From NCBI GenBank assembly GCA_036897095.1, contig JAYMSP010003191.1:1-20716 (forward strand): 20,716 nucleotides of DNA, written 5' to 3'. Origin of the DNA: Plantago elongata (Eukaryota; Streptophyta; Magnoliopsida; Lamiales; Plantaginaceae). Below, piece by piece: positions 1 through 7,777 of the stretch. Below the pieces are notes generated by a model. The model saw nothing but the letters and a program-made list of their open reading frames with translations, ran no database searches and was not told the DNA's origin. Positions within the stretch are counted from its first letter, which is position 1; every line of letters starts with the position of its first letter. A program made the translations under genes and the position numbers.

Positions 1-299
1 TCGACAAAAGTTTGAAAAGACTATTCAACCCCCCCCCCCCTAGTCTTTTTCTTTGCGTTATCTGGACCAACATTTATCACTAAACAAAAGACACTTATCC
101 AGCACTGAAGAATACTTGAAAGAAAGATCTTTTAGTTAAGCTGCTAATAGACAAGAGATTATAAGAGAATGAAGGCACATATAGACATCTCTAGGGGATA
201 AATCTTCAGTGAGTTGAATATCTCCAATATAAGTAGCAACAATTGTCTGATTGTTGGGTTAATTGATAATCACATGCACAGATTAAGGATGACAAGTAA

Positions 300-366
300 G
301 GTGACTTAACACAAAAACCATATGGTCAGTAGCACATGTCTCTATGATCCAAGTATCTACAGATTT
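300..366 (-). pseudogene. Copia aspartic protease start, active site altered
   Basis: Directly after gag the minus strand reads SVDTWIIETCATDHMVF. In Copia proteases the equivalent stretch is W-I-[ID]-D-[ST]-G-A-[TS]-x-H-M. Here the catalytic D-[ST]-G triad reads E-T-C, so the enzyme would be inactive. A stop follows within about 10 codons (near 275) and the rest to position 1 is too degraded to assign. The window starts close to a run of twelve C (29-40). Confidence 0.7.
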
Positions 367-1614
367 TTATTGAAAAGCATTTAAACATCTCAATGCATGA
401 AAACCTGTAGCATTGATCTCAGATGGAGGAAGAGGTAGTGTATCTACAACAATGTTGGCAGAGTGCACATGTTGATGTTGGGAAGTGTGTTGAGATTGTT
501 GAGTGTGATGTTGCTGCTGAGAGTGTTGTTGAAACTCCAGGAACTGATTAAAGTGCTTGAGCATGGCTGGATCAACTAAAGGATTATTGAAAACATCCAA
601 ATCATCATCATAAGCTTTAACAACATTAGCAGAATGTTGTCTATTACCAGCATTTTTATCCTTGTTATTCCTCCATCCTGGAGGATAACCTATGATTTTA
701 AAACAAGTGTCAACAGTGTGATCCATTAACCCAAGTTGGAGCACTTTTTCTTAGTCTTATCCTTTTGATAACCTGGATTTCTAGCAGAACCATTGGAGCT
801 ACCTCCATTATATCTCATTTGTGGTGGTTTGTAAGAACCTGTCTTGGCTAGCATGGCAGCAGAATCTAAAGGACTAGTAGTAACAGGTCAACAGAGCAAC
901 CTTTGAAACTCTTCATGAAGTAATGGGGAGTAGCCCTGGGAATTTGGGATGTAGTTGGCACAGGGACTTGTAGCAACAACTAACTATACAGATTATGATA
1001 TGTATCATCCAAACCTACCAAAAACTTCATCCCAACATCCCTTTGTTATGTTGCAGTGACCTTTGCCAATAATGTACAAGTACATTTAGTCAATGCACCA
1101 CAAGTACATGAGAGAATAGGTCTGTAACTCAAGTATTAATCACAAATACATCTGAAATGATTATAGTACTGAGTCATATTCATATTGCCTTTTCTTAATG
1201 CACGCAACGATTTCTCTAAAGAATACACACGTGGGCCATCAGATTTCTCATACCTTAATTTGATTTCCAGCCAGATCTCCTGTGCAGTGTTACAACACAT
1301 TAACGATTTCTGATATTGTCTTGGAGAGAAAAAAATCCAAGAAGAACAAGATAGTCGGCTTGTTCCCAAGCTTCATAATGAACAGTGTCGGAGACATCTG
1401 AAACTGGAACGGAACCATTCACTAACGTAAGTTTCTTCTTCACATGTAGAGCCCGAATAGCAGACTTGCTCCAAGAAATGTAATTGTCACCAGCGAGGAT
1501 TACAATTATGATCTGTAAACCCGGGTGATCAGCGACATGGACAAAGAACGGTGAGGAAGGATTATTCGTCGATGGAGTCTGCGTCTGAGTAACTGTATCG
1601 GTCGAATCTGCCAT
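367..1614 (-). pseudogene. Copia gag polyprotein remnant
   Basis: This is the structural (nucleocapsid) part of the Copia polyprotein. It starts at ATG 1614 (MADSTDTV...). The first 90 or so residues match the plant Copia gag N-terminal domain: PFFVHVADHPGL, then GDNYISWSKSAIRAL and KKLTLVNGSVP. The frame shifts at about 1340-1370. The next piece has the UBN2-like gag features AQEIWLEIKLRYEKSDGPR and YNHFRCICD and ends at a stop near 1136. The linker near 760-880 remains readable. A second open piece (367-744) holds the distal half of a CCHC zinc knuckle (GLMDHTVDTCF) and a Gln/His-rich tract. The first two knuckle cysteines are in another frame, consistent with a one-base deletion around 730-742. 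Confidence 0.85.
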
Positions 1615-1765
1615 TGGAGTGACAAATCGAAGAAAATGGTTACCGAAAGGATGAAAAATCAATCATAAGAATCGATTAACACATCGAATGAAATAGAGGG
1701 TGCGGAAGAAGATTGAAATTCCAGAAGAACAATCGCAGAACAATCGATCGAAAGAAAGATATCAA

Positions 1766-1774
1766 CTGATACCA
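1766..1774 (-). other. Primer-binding site (initiator tRNA-Met type)
   Basis: The minus strand reads TGGTATCAG, the classic complement of the plant initiator Met-tRNA 3' end used to prime minus-strand DNA synthesis in Copia elements. It is separated from the LTR end by two A residues. Only nine bases match well; the following bases diverge. Confidence 0.75.
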
Positions 1775-1776
1775 TT

Positions 1777-2021
1777 TGAAATAAACTGTTTGTGTATTGA
1801 TTGAAGAAGGATAATAACTCTATGAATGAATTGAATGAATAATACAATGAGCTAGTTACTGTATATATAGAAGGGAAAATGAAAGCTAGATAAACTAACT
1901 AAATAAACTGAATTAACTAACTGCCATTTTCCCTCTTCTTTACTTTACTTGTGTGATTTATTTGAGTTGCTTGAATTGTCTTGAATATTCTCTTGAGAAT
2001 GAGCAAGGTGATGGCCTAACG
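1777..2021 (-). repeat. Putative 5' LTR of the Copia element
   Basis: The inner end is placed at CA (1778-1777), two bases before the primer-binding site. A TATATATAC box lies on the minus strand at about 1861-1868, roughly 85 bases from that inner end, which fits a Copia promoter. The distal end is uncertain: about 1926 gives a 150-base LTR and about 2021 gives a 245-base LTR. Confidence 0.5.
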
Positions 2022-2237
2022 TTATTGTATTGGAAATAACTATTCGGGACCAAGACAAAATCTGAGACTTTAGTGAGAGTTACCAAATAGAAATTTTAGA
2101 AATCAATGCACTAACGATACATGCCTCAACTATAGTATCCATCACCACAGGGAACCTCTCTATTTCTTGATACTAGAATTGATTCATTTTTCTTTTCTTG
2201 ATATGGTCACTTATGAAATTACTCTATTTTTTTCCAG
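2022..2237. other. Probable intron of the DPH5-like remnant
   Basis: AT-rich, no open frame of note, and ending in a T-rich tract and CAG acceptor. It separates the Copia LTR from the exon remnant; the Copia element therefore probably landed in this intron. Confidence 0.35.
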
Positions 2238-2440
2238 TATACACAGGTCACAGAAGAAGCTATGTACGTCTGTTTGGCCCGAGTGGGTTGTGAAGATCAG
2301 CTGATAGTTGCAGGCTCTATGAAGGACCTTCTTAAGTAAGATTTTGGTGCTCCATTACATTGCATGGTTCTTGTTGATGAGACTCATCCATTGGAAGAAG
2401 AAATGTAAAGTTCTATACAATTGGCAAAGCTTCAAAGTAG
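2238..2440 (+). pseudogene. DPH5: Diphthine synthase (DPH5-like) terminal exon, disrupted
   Basis: DPH5 is the cytosolic methyltransferase that makes diphthine on elongation factor 2. A pyrimidine-rich stretch ending in CAG (2234-2237) looks like a splice acceptor, after which the plus strand encodes LARVGCEDQLIVAGS, DFGAPLHCMVL and ETHPLEEEM, matching the conserved C-terminal end of the DPH5/tetrapyrrole methylase family. Two lesions are seen: an in-frame TAA at 2337-2339 and a frame loss after ATG 2403-2405. A second frame then reads KFYTIGKASK and ends at TAG 2438-2440, giving a plausible native C-terminus. No further upstream exon was recognised in 2022-2237, which is probably intron. The acceptor argues for a genomic segment rather than a processed retrocopy. 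It lies 12 bases before the pararetroviral array. Sequencing error at either site could mimic a pseudogene. Confidence 0.75.
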
Positions 2441-2451
2441 ATTATATAAAT

Positions 2452-2850
2452 TTACAAGCACATAGCAGGTACAACCACTTAGGAGGCTTGGGTAGGATCT
2501 TGTTTAGTGTATGGAGGAACTATGTTGTTAAGAGCAAGAAGATTATTGAGAGAAAGGGAAGCTTTTATTGATAGAGGACTCGATTACAACTGATAGGATA
2601 CAAACACAGTCAACTTAGCTTGGTTGTGAACCATGCCCAAGCCTCTTATTTATAGTAGTAGCTCTAAGGAATATCTTAGGGAATATTCCTTAGATATTTG
2701 GTGTGACTTACTATACACATTAGTGATACTTACTATTATGCATATACTAGTACTATTACTTAATATGACACTTACTAGTACATAAAGACACTGAGCACAC
2801 TTCTAGATAATTCTTATTCTCCCAGTCTCCAAAAAGAGTTGTTTCTGCAG
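2452..2850 (-). promoter_or_regulatory. Viral non-coding region, inverted copy
   Basis: Minus-strand copy of the repeated viral region. TATAAATA lies at 2654-2647 and AATAAA at 2569-2564, in the order expected for a pararetroviral promoter and polyadenylation signal. It forms one arm of an inverted repeat with 2978-3217. Its left edge, at about 2452, is the position where the plus-strand copies end in TGTGCTTGTAAA. Confidence 0.75.
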
Positions 2851-2972
2851 CTAATCATTGTCTTCTTCTTCACTGCCTGAATCAACTTCATACACGTATT
2901 TCTTGTGACCTAGAATATATCTTCTCATTTTGAATTTCTTCCCATGAACTTGATATATCGGATGGTCAGGTC
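2851..2972 (-). pseudogene. Inverted copy: 3' end of the viral downstream protein
   Basis: On the minus strand this encodes the last 40 or so residues of the same protein found at 4163-5046: a KFKMRRYI stretch, GHKKYVYEV, then an acidic tail SGSEEEDND and TAG at 2853-2851. The match breaks off abruptly at about 2972, where plus-strand viral non-coding sequence begins a few bases later, so this is a head-to-head junction. Confidence 0.8.
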
Positions 2973-2977
2973 ATTTT

Positions 2978-3217
2978 GAATATTCCCTGAGATATTCCTT
3001 AGAGCTGCTACTACAAATAAGAGGCTTGGGCATGGTTCACAACCAAGCTAAGTCCAGTGTGTTTGTATCCTATTTGTTGTAATCGAGTCCTCTATCAATA
3101 AAAGCTTCCCCTTCTCTCAATACTCATCTTACTCTTAACAACATAGTTCCTCCATACACTAAACAAGATCCTACCCAAACCTCTTAAGTGGTTGTACCTG
3201 CTATGTGCTTGTAAACG
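2978..3217 (+). promoter_or_regulatory. Viral non-coding region, plus copy A (5' truncated)
   Basis: Begins part-way into the repeated region. The TATA box is altered to TACAAATA (3012-3019), and AATAAA sits at 3097-3102. It ends with GTAAACG at 3217 and is joined directly to another copy of the start of the same region at 3218. Confidence 0.75.
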
Positions 3218-3348
3218 AAAAAGAATTATCTAGAAGTGTGCTTAGTGTCTTCATGTAATAATAAGTGTCACATTAAGTAATAGTACTAGCATATGCATAA
3301 TAGTAAGTGTCACTGATGTGTATAGTAAGTGACACCAAATATCTAAGG
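3218..3348 (+). promoter_or_regulatory. Viral non-coding region, upstream half, copy B
   Basis: Starts AAAAAGAATTATC and contains the short motif GTGTCAC twice and its reverse complement GTGACAC once. It stops before the TATA box, where it is fused to reverse transcriptase coding sequence at about 3349. The same fusion recurs at about 5571. Confidence 0.7.
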
Positions 3349-3660
3349 AAATTCTATATTGACTCCCATACATCACTACTCAAGAAGTTTCATAACATCG
3401 TACAACAATATGGGATCATGTTATCAAAGAAAAAGATGGCTATTGGAGAAACAGAAGGTTATTTCCTCGGAATGCATAGCTCAAAAGGACAGTACCATCT
3501 CCAACCTAACGTTGCCTCACAGCTAGATGTATTTTCAGACGAGAAGCTCACTTTCAAGCAGATTCAACAGTTCCTCGGAACTGTCAACTACATGGCTGAT
3601 TTCATCCACAGTTTAGCAAAGCATAGGTTAGTCCTCTTAGCACAGATAAGGGAAAAATGA
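3349..3660 (+). pseudogene. Caulimovirid-like reverse transcriptase, C-terminal fragment
   Basis: The fragment covers the C-terminal part of the palm and connection of a pararetroviral reverse transcriptase. Visible features are MLSKKKMAIG and YFLGMHSSKGQYHL, then FKQIQQFLGTVNYMADFI, the usual last conserved block before RNase H. The catalytic YxDD box is absent because the fragment begins downstream of it. The fused frame runs into the non-coding region upstream, with no start of its own, and ends at TGA 3658-3660. The RNase H frame that follows is offset by one, so there is also a frameshift around 3660-3700. It cannot be functional. Confidence 0.8.
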
Positions 3661-3700
3661 TCCAGCATGGACACAGTAATGCAAAGAAGCAGTAAGAGAA

Positions 3701-4162
3701 TTGAAACGAGTTTCAAAGACACTTCCAGCACTGAAGATTCCATCAAAAGGGAAAAGGATTTGTCAAACCGATGCAAGTGATTGTTATTGGGGAGCAGTCC
3801 TACTCGAAGAAGATGAAAAGGGAAGGAGACACATATGCGGTTACAAAAGTGGTGCTTTCAAAGATTGCGAGAAGCATTACCACTCAACCTACAAAGAGAA
3901 TCTTGCAGTCAAACGTGGAATTGAAAAGTTCGAGTTTCATCTAGTCGATCAAAACATCCTCATCGAGATGGACATGTCTTCCTTCCCTAAGATGATCAAG
4001 TTTAAGAAATAGATTCTACCACGGGAATAGCTAATCAGATGATCAAGCTGGATCTCACAATGGAAGTTCGATGTCAAGCATATCAAAGGGAAAGGTAACT
4101 TCCATCCAGACTTTCTCTCCAGGACACAGAAGCAAAACTCAGCAGTCATCCCGGTGATATGA
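3701..4162 (+). pseudogene. Caulimovirid-like RNase H, unit 1
   Basis: RNase H removes the RNA template during reverse transcription. In order: QTDASDCYWGAVLLEE with the first catalytic Asp, HICGYKSGAF, YHSTYKENLAVKRGIEKFEF with the Glu, then LIEMDMSSFPKM with the next Asp, and finally a degraded SW...KFDVKHIKGKGNF...DFLS end. Stops at 4010-4012 and again near 4028 and 4040 interrupt it. The same frame runs on to TGA 4160-4162, which is immediately followed by an in-frame ATG of the downstream protein. Fragment and family assignment are confident; the protein is defective. Confidence 0.82.
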
Positions 4163-5046
4163 ATGCTCAATCAAGAAGGTCCTAGTGAAGAGTCCCTAAG
4201 CTCCATAATGGAAGAAATGCCTCCAGGTCTCAAGGAAGAAGTTTCCAGAATAGTTCTGATCTACAAGGGAGTTGAAACCCTCCATGAATTTCTGAAGCTG
4301 TATGTTCATAGGTATGGTCTAGATCAAGGTCCTCTACTAAGCCTAACCTATCACCCGGTATATCCATTCCTCACTACCATCAAGTTAAACCCGGATCATT
4401 ATGGCACATGATTGAAGGAAGCATACTTGATGATTTGTACTTAGCAGATCTCTACACCATTGGAGTCATCATTCATAAAAGTGAATTGCTACAGTATCTA
4501 GCAAAGTGCATCATGACAAGGCGGGAGCCACATTACAAGATTCTCTACAAGTGGCTTACACTGTTTCACGATATAACATGGTGGCAAGAGAATGTGAGAG
4601 CAGAAGACGGAATGAACATCGTGGTCACATTCAGAATAATTACCACTAAAGTTCAACAAGTTGGTGGTGTAACTATTCAGAAGAATTATTAGGCGAAGAT
4701 AAGGACAAGCTACAATGATGATGCTTTGGAAGGTTCCAGATTCCACCAGAGAGCAAGCATTATGATGAGACTCAATGGAATTGAAGAAAGCATTATTGAT
4801 GAAAGACTTTTTTGTCCATATACTACAAGCAGGTATAACAGGGAAGCATATCCCGCAGAATTGGTGGAAGAAATGAAGAAATCACTCATGAGCTTTAGCT
4901 TTCAGTACACGTGGCCCAAAACAAGACCTGACCATCCAATATATCGAGTTCACAGGAATAAATTCAAAATGAGAAGATATATTCCAGGTCACAAGAAATA
5001 CGTGTATGAAGTTGTTTCAGGCAATGAAGAAGAAGACAATGATTAG
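4163..5046 (+). pseudogene. Viral downstream protein of unknown function, unit 1
   Basis: I do not recognise a domain. About 290 codons in the longest copy. It begins MLNQEGPSEESL, continues through a region with FLKLYVHRYGLDQG and NPDHYG, then HYKILYKWLTLFHD and TWWQEN, then RFHQR and NGIEESI, and ends in basic KFKMRRYI and an acidic SGNEEEDND tail. Reading frame breaks occur at about 4409 and at TAG 4690-4692; the latter codon is GAG in units 2 and 3. It has no membrane segment. Some endogenous caulimovirids have a second ORF of unknown role after the polyprotein and this may be its equivalent. It follows RNase H with no spacer. Confidence 0.7.
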
Positions 5047-5078
5047 CTACAGAAACAACTCTCTTTGGAGACAAGGGG
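5047..5078 (+). other. Short 3' spacer after the viral ORF, unit 1
   Basis: A segment conserved in all units (ctgcag-like start, then ctctttggaga) between the viral stop codon and the start of the repeated non-coding region. Its loss at 3217/3218 and 5435/5436 is what identifies those junctions as rearranged rather than native order. Confidence 0.6.
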
Positions 5079-5435
5079 AAAAAGAATTATCTAGAAGTGT
5101 GCTTAGTGTCTTCATGTAATAGTAAGTGTCACATTAAGTAATAGTACTAGCATATGAATAATAGTAAGTGTCACTAATGTGTATGGTAAGTGACACCAAA
5201 TATCTAAGGAATATTCCTTAGAGCTACTACTATACATAAGAGGCTTGGGCATGTTCACAACCAAGCTAAGTCCAGTGTTTTTGTATCCTATCAGTTGTAA
5301 TCGAGTCCTCTATCAATAAAAGCTTCCCCTTCTCTCAATACTCTTCTTACTCTTAACAACATAGTTCCTGCATACACTAAACAAGATCCTACCCAAACCT
5401 CCTAAGTGGTTGTACCTACTATGTGCTTGTAAACG
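5079..5435 (+). promoter_or_regulatory. Viral non-coding region, full-length plus copy
   Basis: The best complete copy, about 357 bases. The upstream half carries GTGTCAC, GTGTCAC and GTGACAC, then TATACATA at 5231-5238, AATAAA at 5315-5320, and the end GTAAACG at 5435. By analogy with other caulimovirids, transcripts would start about 25-30 bases after the TATA box and the AATAAA would direct 3' ends. No initiator-Met primer-binding site is seen inside it. Confidence 0.75.
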
Positions 5436-5570
5436 AAAAAGAATTATCTAGAAGTTTGCTTAGTGTCTTCATGTAATAGTAAGCGTCACATTAAGTAATA
5501 GTACTAGCATATGCATAATAGTAAGTGTCACTAATGTGTTCAGTAAGTGACACCAAATATCTAAGGAATA
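5436..5570 (+). promoter_or_regulatory. Viral non-coding region, upstream half, copy D
   Basis: A repeat of the arrangement at 3218-3348: starts AAAAAGAATTATC immediately after GTAAACG, and is fused at about 5571 to reverse transcriptase sequence. Both breakpoints match those of unit 1. Confidence 0.75.
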
Positions 5571-5850
5571 TTCTACATTGACTCCCATACATTACAACTC
5601 AAGAAGTTTCATAACATCGTACAATAGTATGGGATCATGTTATCAGAGAAAAAGATGGCTATTGGTTGGTCAAAACTTCTTCATCGAGATGGACATGTCT
5701 TCCTTCCCTAAGATGATCGAGTTTAAGAAGAAGATTCTACCACAGGCACAGCTACTCAGATGGTTAAGCTGGTTCTCACCATGGAAGTTCGGTGTCAAGC
5801 TTATCAAAGGGAAAGATAACTTCCTTCCAGACTTTCTCTCCAGGACATAG
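5571..5850 (+). pseudogene. RT/RNase H fragment with internal deletion, unit 2
   Basis: The first 95 or so bases match the start of the unit 1 reverse transcriptase piece (FYIDSHT, YGIMLSEKKMAIG) with an added TAG. At about 5665 the sequence jumps to the third part of RNase H (FIEMDMSSFPKM, then LLRWLSWFSPWKF, LIKGKDNF, DFLSRT). Compared with unit 1, about 495 bases (3447-3945) are missing and the two sides are in different frames. TAG 5848-5850 corresponds to CAG in unit 1, a C-to-T change. The RNase H tail here is better preserved than in unit 1. Confidence 0.8.
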
Positions 5851-5883
5851 AAGAAAATCTCAACAATCATCCCGATGATATAC

Positions 5884-6734
5884 ATGCTCAATCCAGAAGG
5901 TCCTACTGAAGAGTCCCTAAGGAAGAAGTTTTCAAAATAGTTCTGATCTACAGAGGAGTTGAAACCCTCCTTGATTTTCTAAAGCTGTATGTTCACAGGT
6001 ATGGTCTAGATCAAGGTTCTCTACTAGGCCTACCCTATCACCCGATATATCCATTCCTCACTACCATGAATTTAAACCCGGATCATTATGGCACATACCC
6101 GAAGGAAACATACTTTATGCTTTGGTATTTAACAGATTTCTACACCATTTGAGTCATCGTTCATAAAAGTGAACTGCTACAGTATCTAGAAAAGTGCAAC
6201 ATGACAAGGGGGAAGCCACATTACAAGATTCTCTACAAGTGGCTTACACTGTTTTCATGATGTAACATGGTGGCAAGAGAATGTGAGAGCAGGAGAAGGA
6301 ATGGACATCTTGGTCACATTCAGAATAATTACCACTCAAGTTCAACAAGATGGTGGTGTCACTGTTTAGAAGAATTATGAGGCGAAGATAAGGACAAGCT
6401 ACAATGATGATGCTTTTGAAGGTTCCAGATTCCACCAGAGAGCAAGCATTATGACGAGACTCAATCGAATTGAAGAAAGCATTATTGATGAAAGACTTTT
6501 TTGTCCATATACGAAAGCTGGCATAACAGGGAAGCATATTCCGCAGAATTGGTGGAAGAAATGAAGAAAGCACTCATGAGCTTTCATTTTCAGTACACGT
6601 GGCCCCAAACAAGACCTGACCATCCAATATATCGAGTTCACGGGTAGAAATTCAAAATGAGAAGATATATTCCAGGTCACAAGAAATACGTGTATGAAGT
6701 TGTTTCAGGCAGTGAAGAAGAAGACAATGATTAG
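5884..6734 (+). pseudogene. Viral downstream protein of unknown function, unit 2
   Basis: Homologous to 4163-5046 throughout, including the acidic SGSEEEDND end. Its own lesions are a 34-base deletion near 5921 flanked by AAG, an extra T near 6253, TAG 6367-6369 (CAG in units 1 and 3), a lost base near 6510-6520, and TAG 6645-6647. The codon just before the ATG at 5884 is TAC, not the TGA of unit 1. That difference bears on whether the ancestral protein was fused to the polyprotein. Confidence 0.7.
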
Positions 6735-6766
6735 CTGCAGAAACAACTCTCTTTGGAGATAGGGGG

Positions 6767-7046
6767 AAAAAGAATTATCTAGAAGTGTGCTTAGTGTCTT
6801 CATGTAATAGTAAATGTCACATTAAGTAATAGTACTAGCATATGCATAATAGTAAGTGTCACTAATGTGTATAGTAAGTGATACCAAATATCTTAGTAAT
6901 ATTCTTTGAGATATTCTTTAGAGCTATTATAAATAAGAGGCTTGGGCATGGTTCACAACCAAGCTAAGTCGAGTGTTTTTGTATCCTATCAATTGTAATC
7001 GAGTCCTCTATCAATAAAAGCTTCCCTTTCTCTCAATACTCTTCTT
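6767..7046 (+). promoter_or_regulatory. Viral non-coding region, unit 3, 3' truncated
   Basis: Contains the only plus-strand consensus TATAAATA (6928-6935) and AATAAA at 7013-7018. It breaks off about 30 bases after the AATAAA, at about 7046, where an unrelated 77-base segment follows. It therefore lacks the usual GTAAACG end. Confidence 0.75.
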
Positions 7047-7123
7047 CGGCCGTCCTCATCACAAAACCCACAGAATCTCAGTTTTCCACCAGAAGACTTT
7101 GAGCAGGATAATGCCAAGCATTC
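7047..7123 (+). other. Segment unique to unit 3, possible viral coding piece
   Basis: Not present in the other units. One plus-strand frame is open across it, reading SSSQNPQNLSFPPEDFEQD, rich in polar residues and proline, then stops at TGA soon after the junction with the downstream-protein sequence. It may be a scrap of another part of the viral genome that no other copy here retains. This is a guess from position and composition. Confidence 0.4.
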
Positions 7124-7745
7124 TTGATGCTTTGGTACTTAGAACATCTCTACACCATTGGAGTCATCATTCATAAAAGAGAACTGCTACAATATCTAGC
7201 AAAGTGCATCATGACAAGGAGGAAACCACATTACAAGATTCTCTACAAGTTGTTAATACTGTTTCACGATGTAACATGGTGGCAAGAGAATTTGAGAGCT
7301 AAAGACGGAATGGACATCTTGGTCACATTCAGAATAATTTCCATTCAAGTTCAACAAGATGGTGGTGTCACTGTTCAGAAGAATTATGAGGCAAAGATAA
7401 GGACAAGCTACAATGATGATGCTTTTGTAGGTTCCAGATTCCACCAGAGAACAAGCATTATGACGAAACTCAATGGAATTGAAGAAAGCATTATTGATGA
7501 AATAATTTTTTATCCACATACGACAAGCTGGCGTAACAGGGAAGCATATCCCGCAAAATTTTGTGGAAAAAATCAAGCAAGCACTCATGAGCTTTCACTT
7601 TCAGTACACGTGGCTCAAAACAAGACCTGACCATCTAATATATCAAGTTCACAGGAATAAATTCAAAATGAGAAGATATATTCCTGGTCACAAGAAATAT
7701 GTGTATGAAGTTGTTTCAGGCAGTGAAGAAGAAGACAATGATTAG
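7124..7745 (+). pseudogene. Viral downstream protein of unknown function, unit 3
   Basis: Starts inside the protein relative to units 1 and 2 (about residue 90). The first 145 codons are uninterrupted: TIGVIIHKRELLQYL, HYKILYKLLILFHD, TWWQENLRAKDGMD, RFHQRTSIM, NGIEESI. A frameshift at about 7555-7565 moves the rest to another frame, which ends in KFKMRRYIPGHKKYVYEV and the acidic tail, stop 7743-7745. This is the longest unbroken piece of the protein in the window. Confidence 0.72.
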
Positions 7746-7777
7746 CTGCAGAAACAACTCTCTTTGGAGACAAGGGG

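Larger units (their letters stand above)
1..2021 (-). mobile_element. Decayed Ty1/Copia LTR retrotransposon, 5' part
   Basis: Read on the minus strand, the order is a putative LTR, a primer-binding site matching the initiator tRNA-Met 3' end, a Copia-type gag, then the start of an aspartic protease. That order is diagnostic of a Ty1/Copia element. The element runs off the left window edge, so integrase, reverse transcriptase and the 3' LTR are not seen. The outer LTR end cannot be fixed because there is no second LTR to compare. Candidates are TGG at about 1926 or an altered CGTTAGGCC at about 2021, where TGTTAGGCC would look like a usual start. Several frameshifts and stops show it is not autonomous. 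Confidence 0.85.

Noticed and set aside
29-40. Run of 12 C as a functional G-quadruplex or site
   Set aside because: A single homopolymer at the window edge in decayed transposon DNA; likely a simple repeat or sequencing slip.
1766-1774. tRNA gene suggested by the tRNA-like TGGTATCAG
   Set aside because: Only the primer complement is present beside an LTR end; no tRNA cloverleaf surrounds it.
2344-2571. 75-codon plus-strand ORF
   Set aside because: It reads the DPH5-like exon out of frame and continues into antisense viral non-coding DNA, so it is a chance frame.
3949-4170. Minus-strand ORFs opposite RNase H (also 3588-3776, 5670-5891)
   Set aside because: They are reverse-frame shadows of plus-strand RNase H, whose motifs are clear; the antisense peptides have no recognisable features.
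6244-6680. Minus-strand ORFs opposite the viral downstream protein (also 4498-4746, 7253-7588)
   Set aside because: The plus strand has homologous coding sequence with shared peptide ends in all units; the antisense frames are open only by chance and share the same positions.
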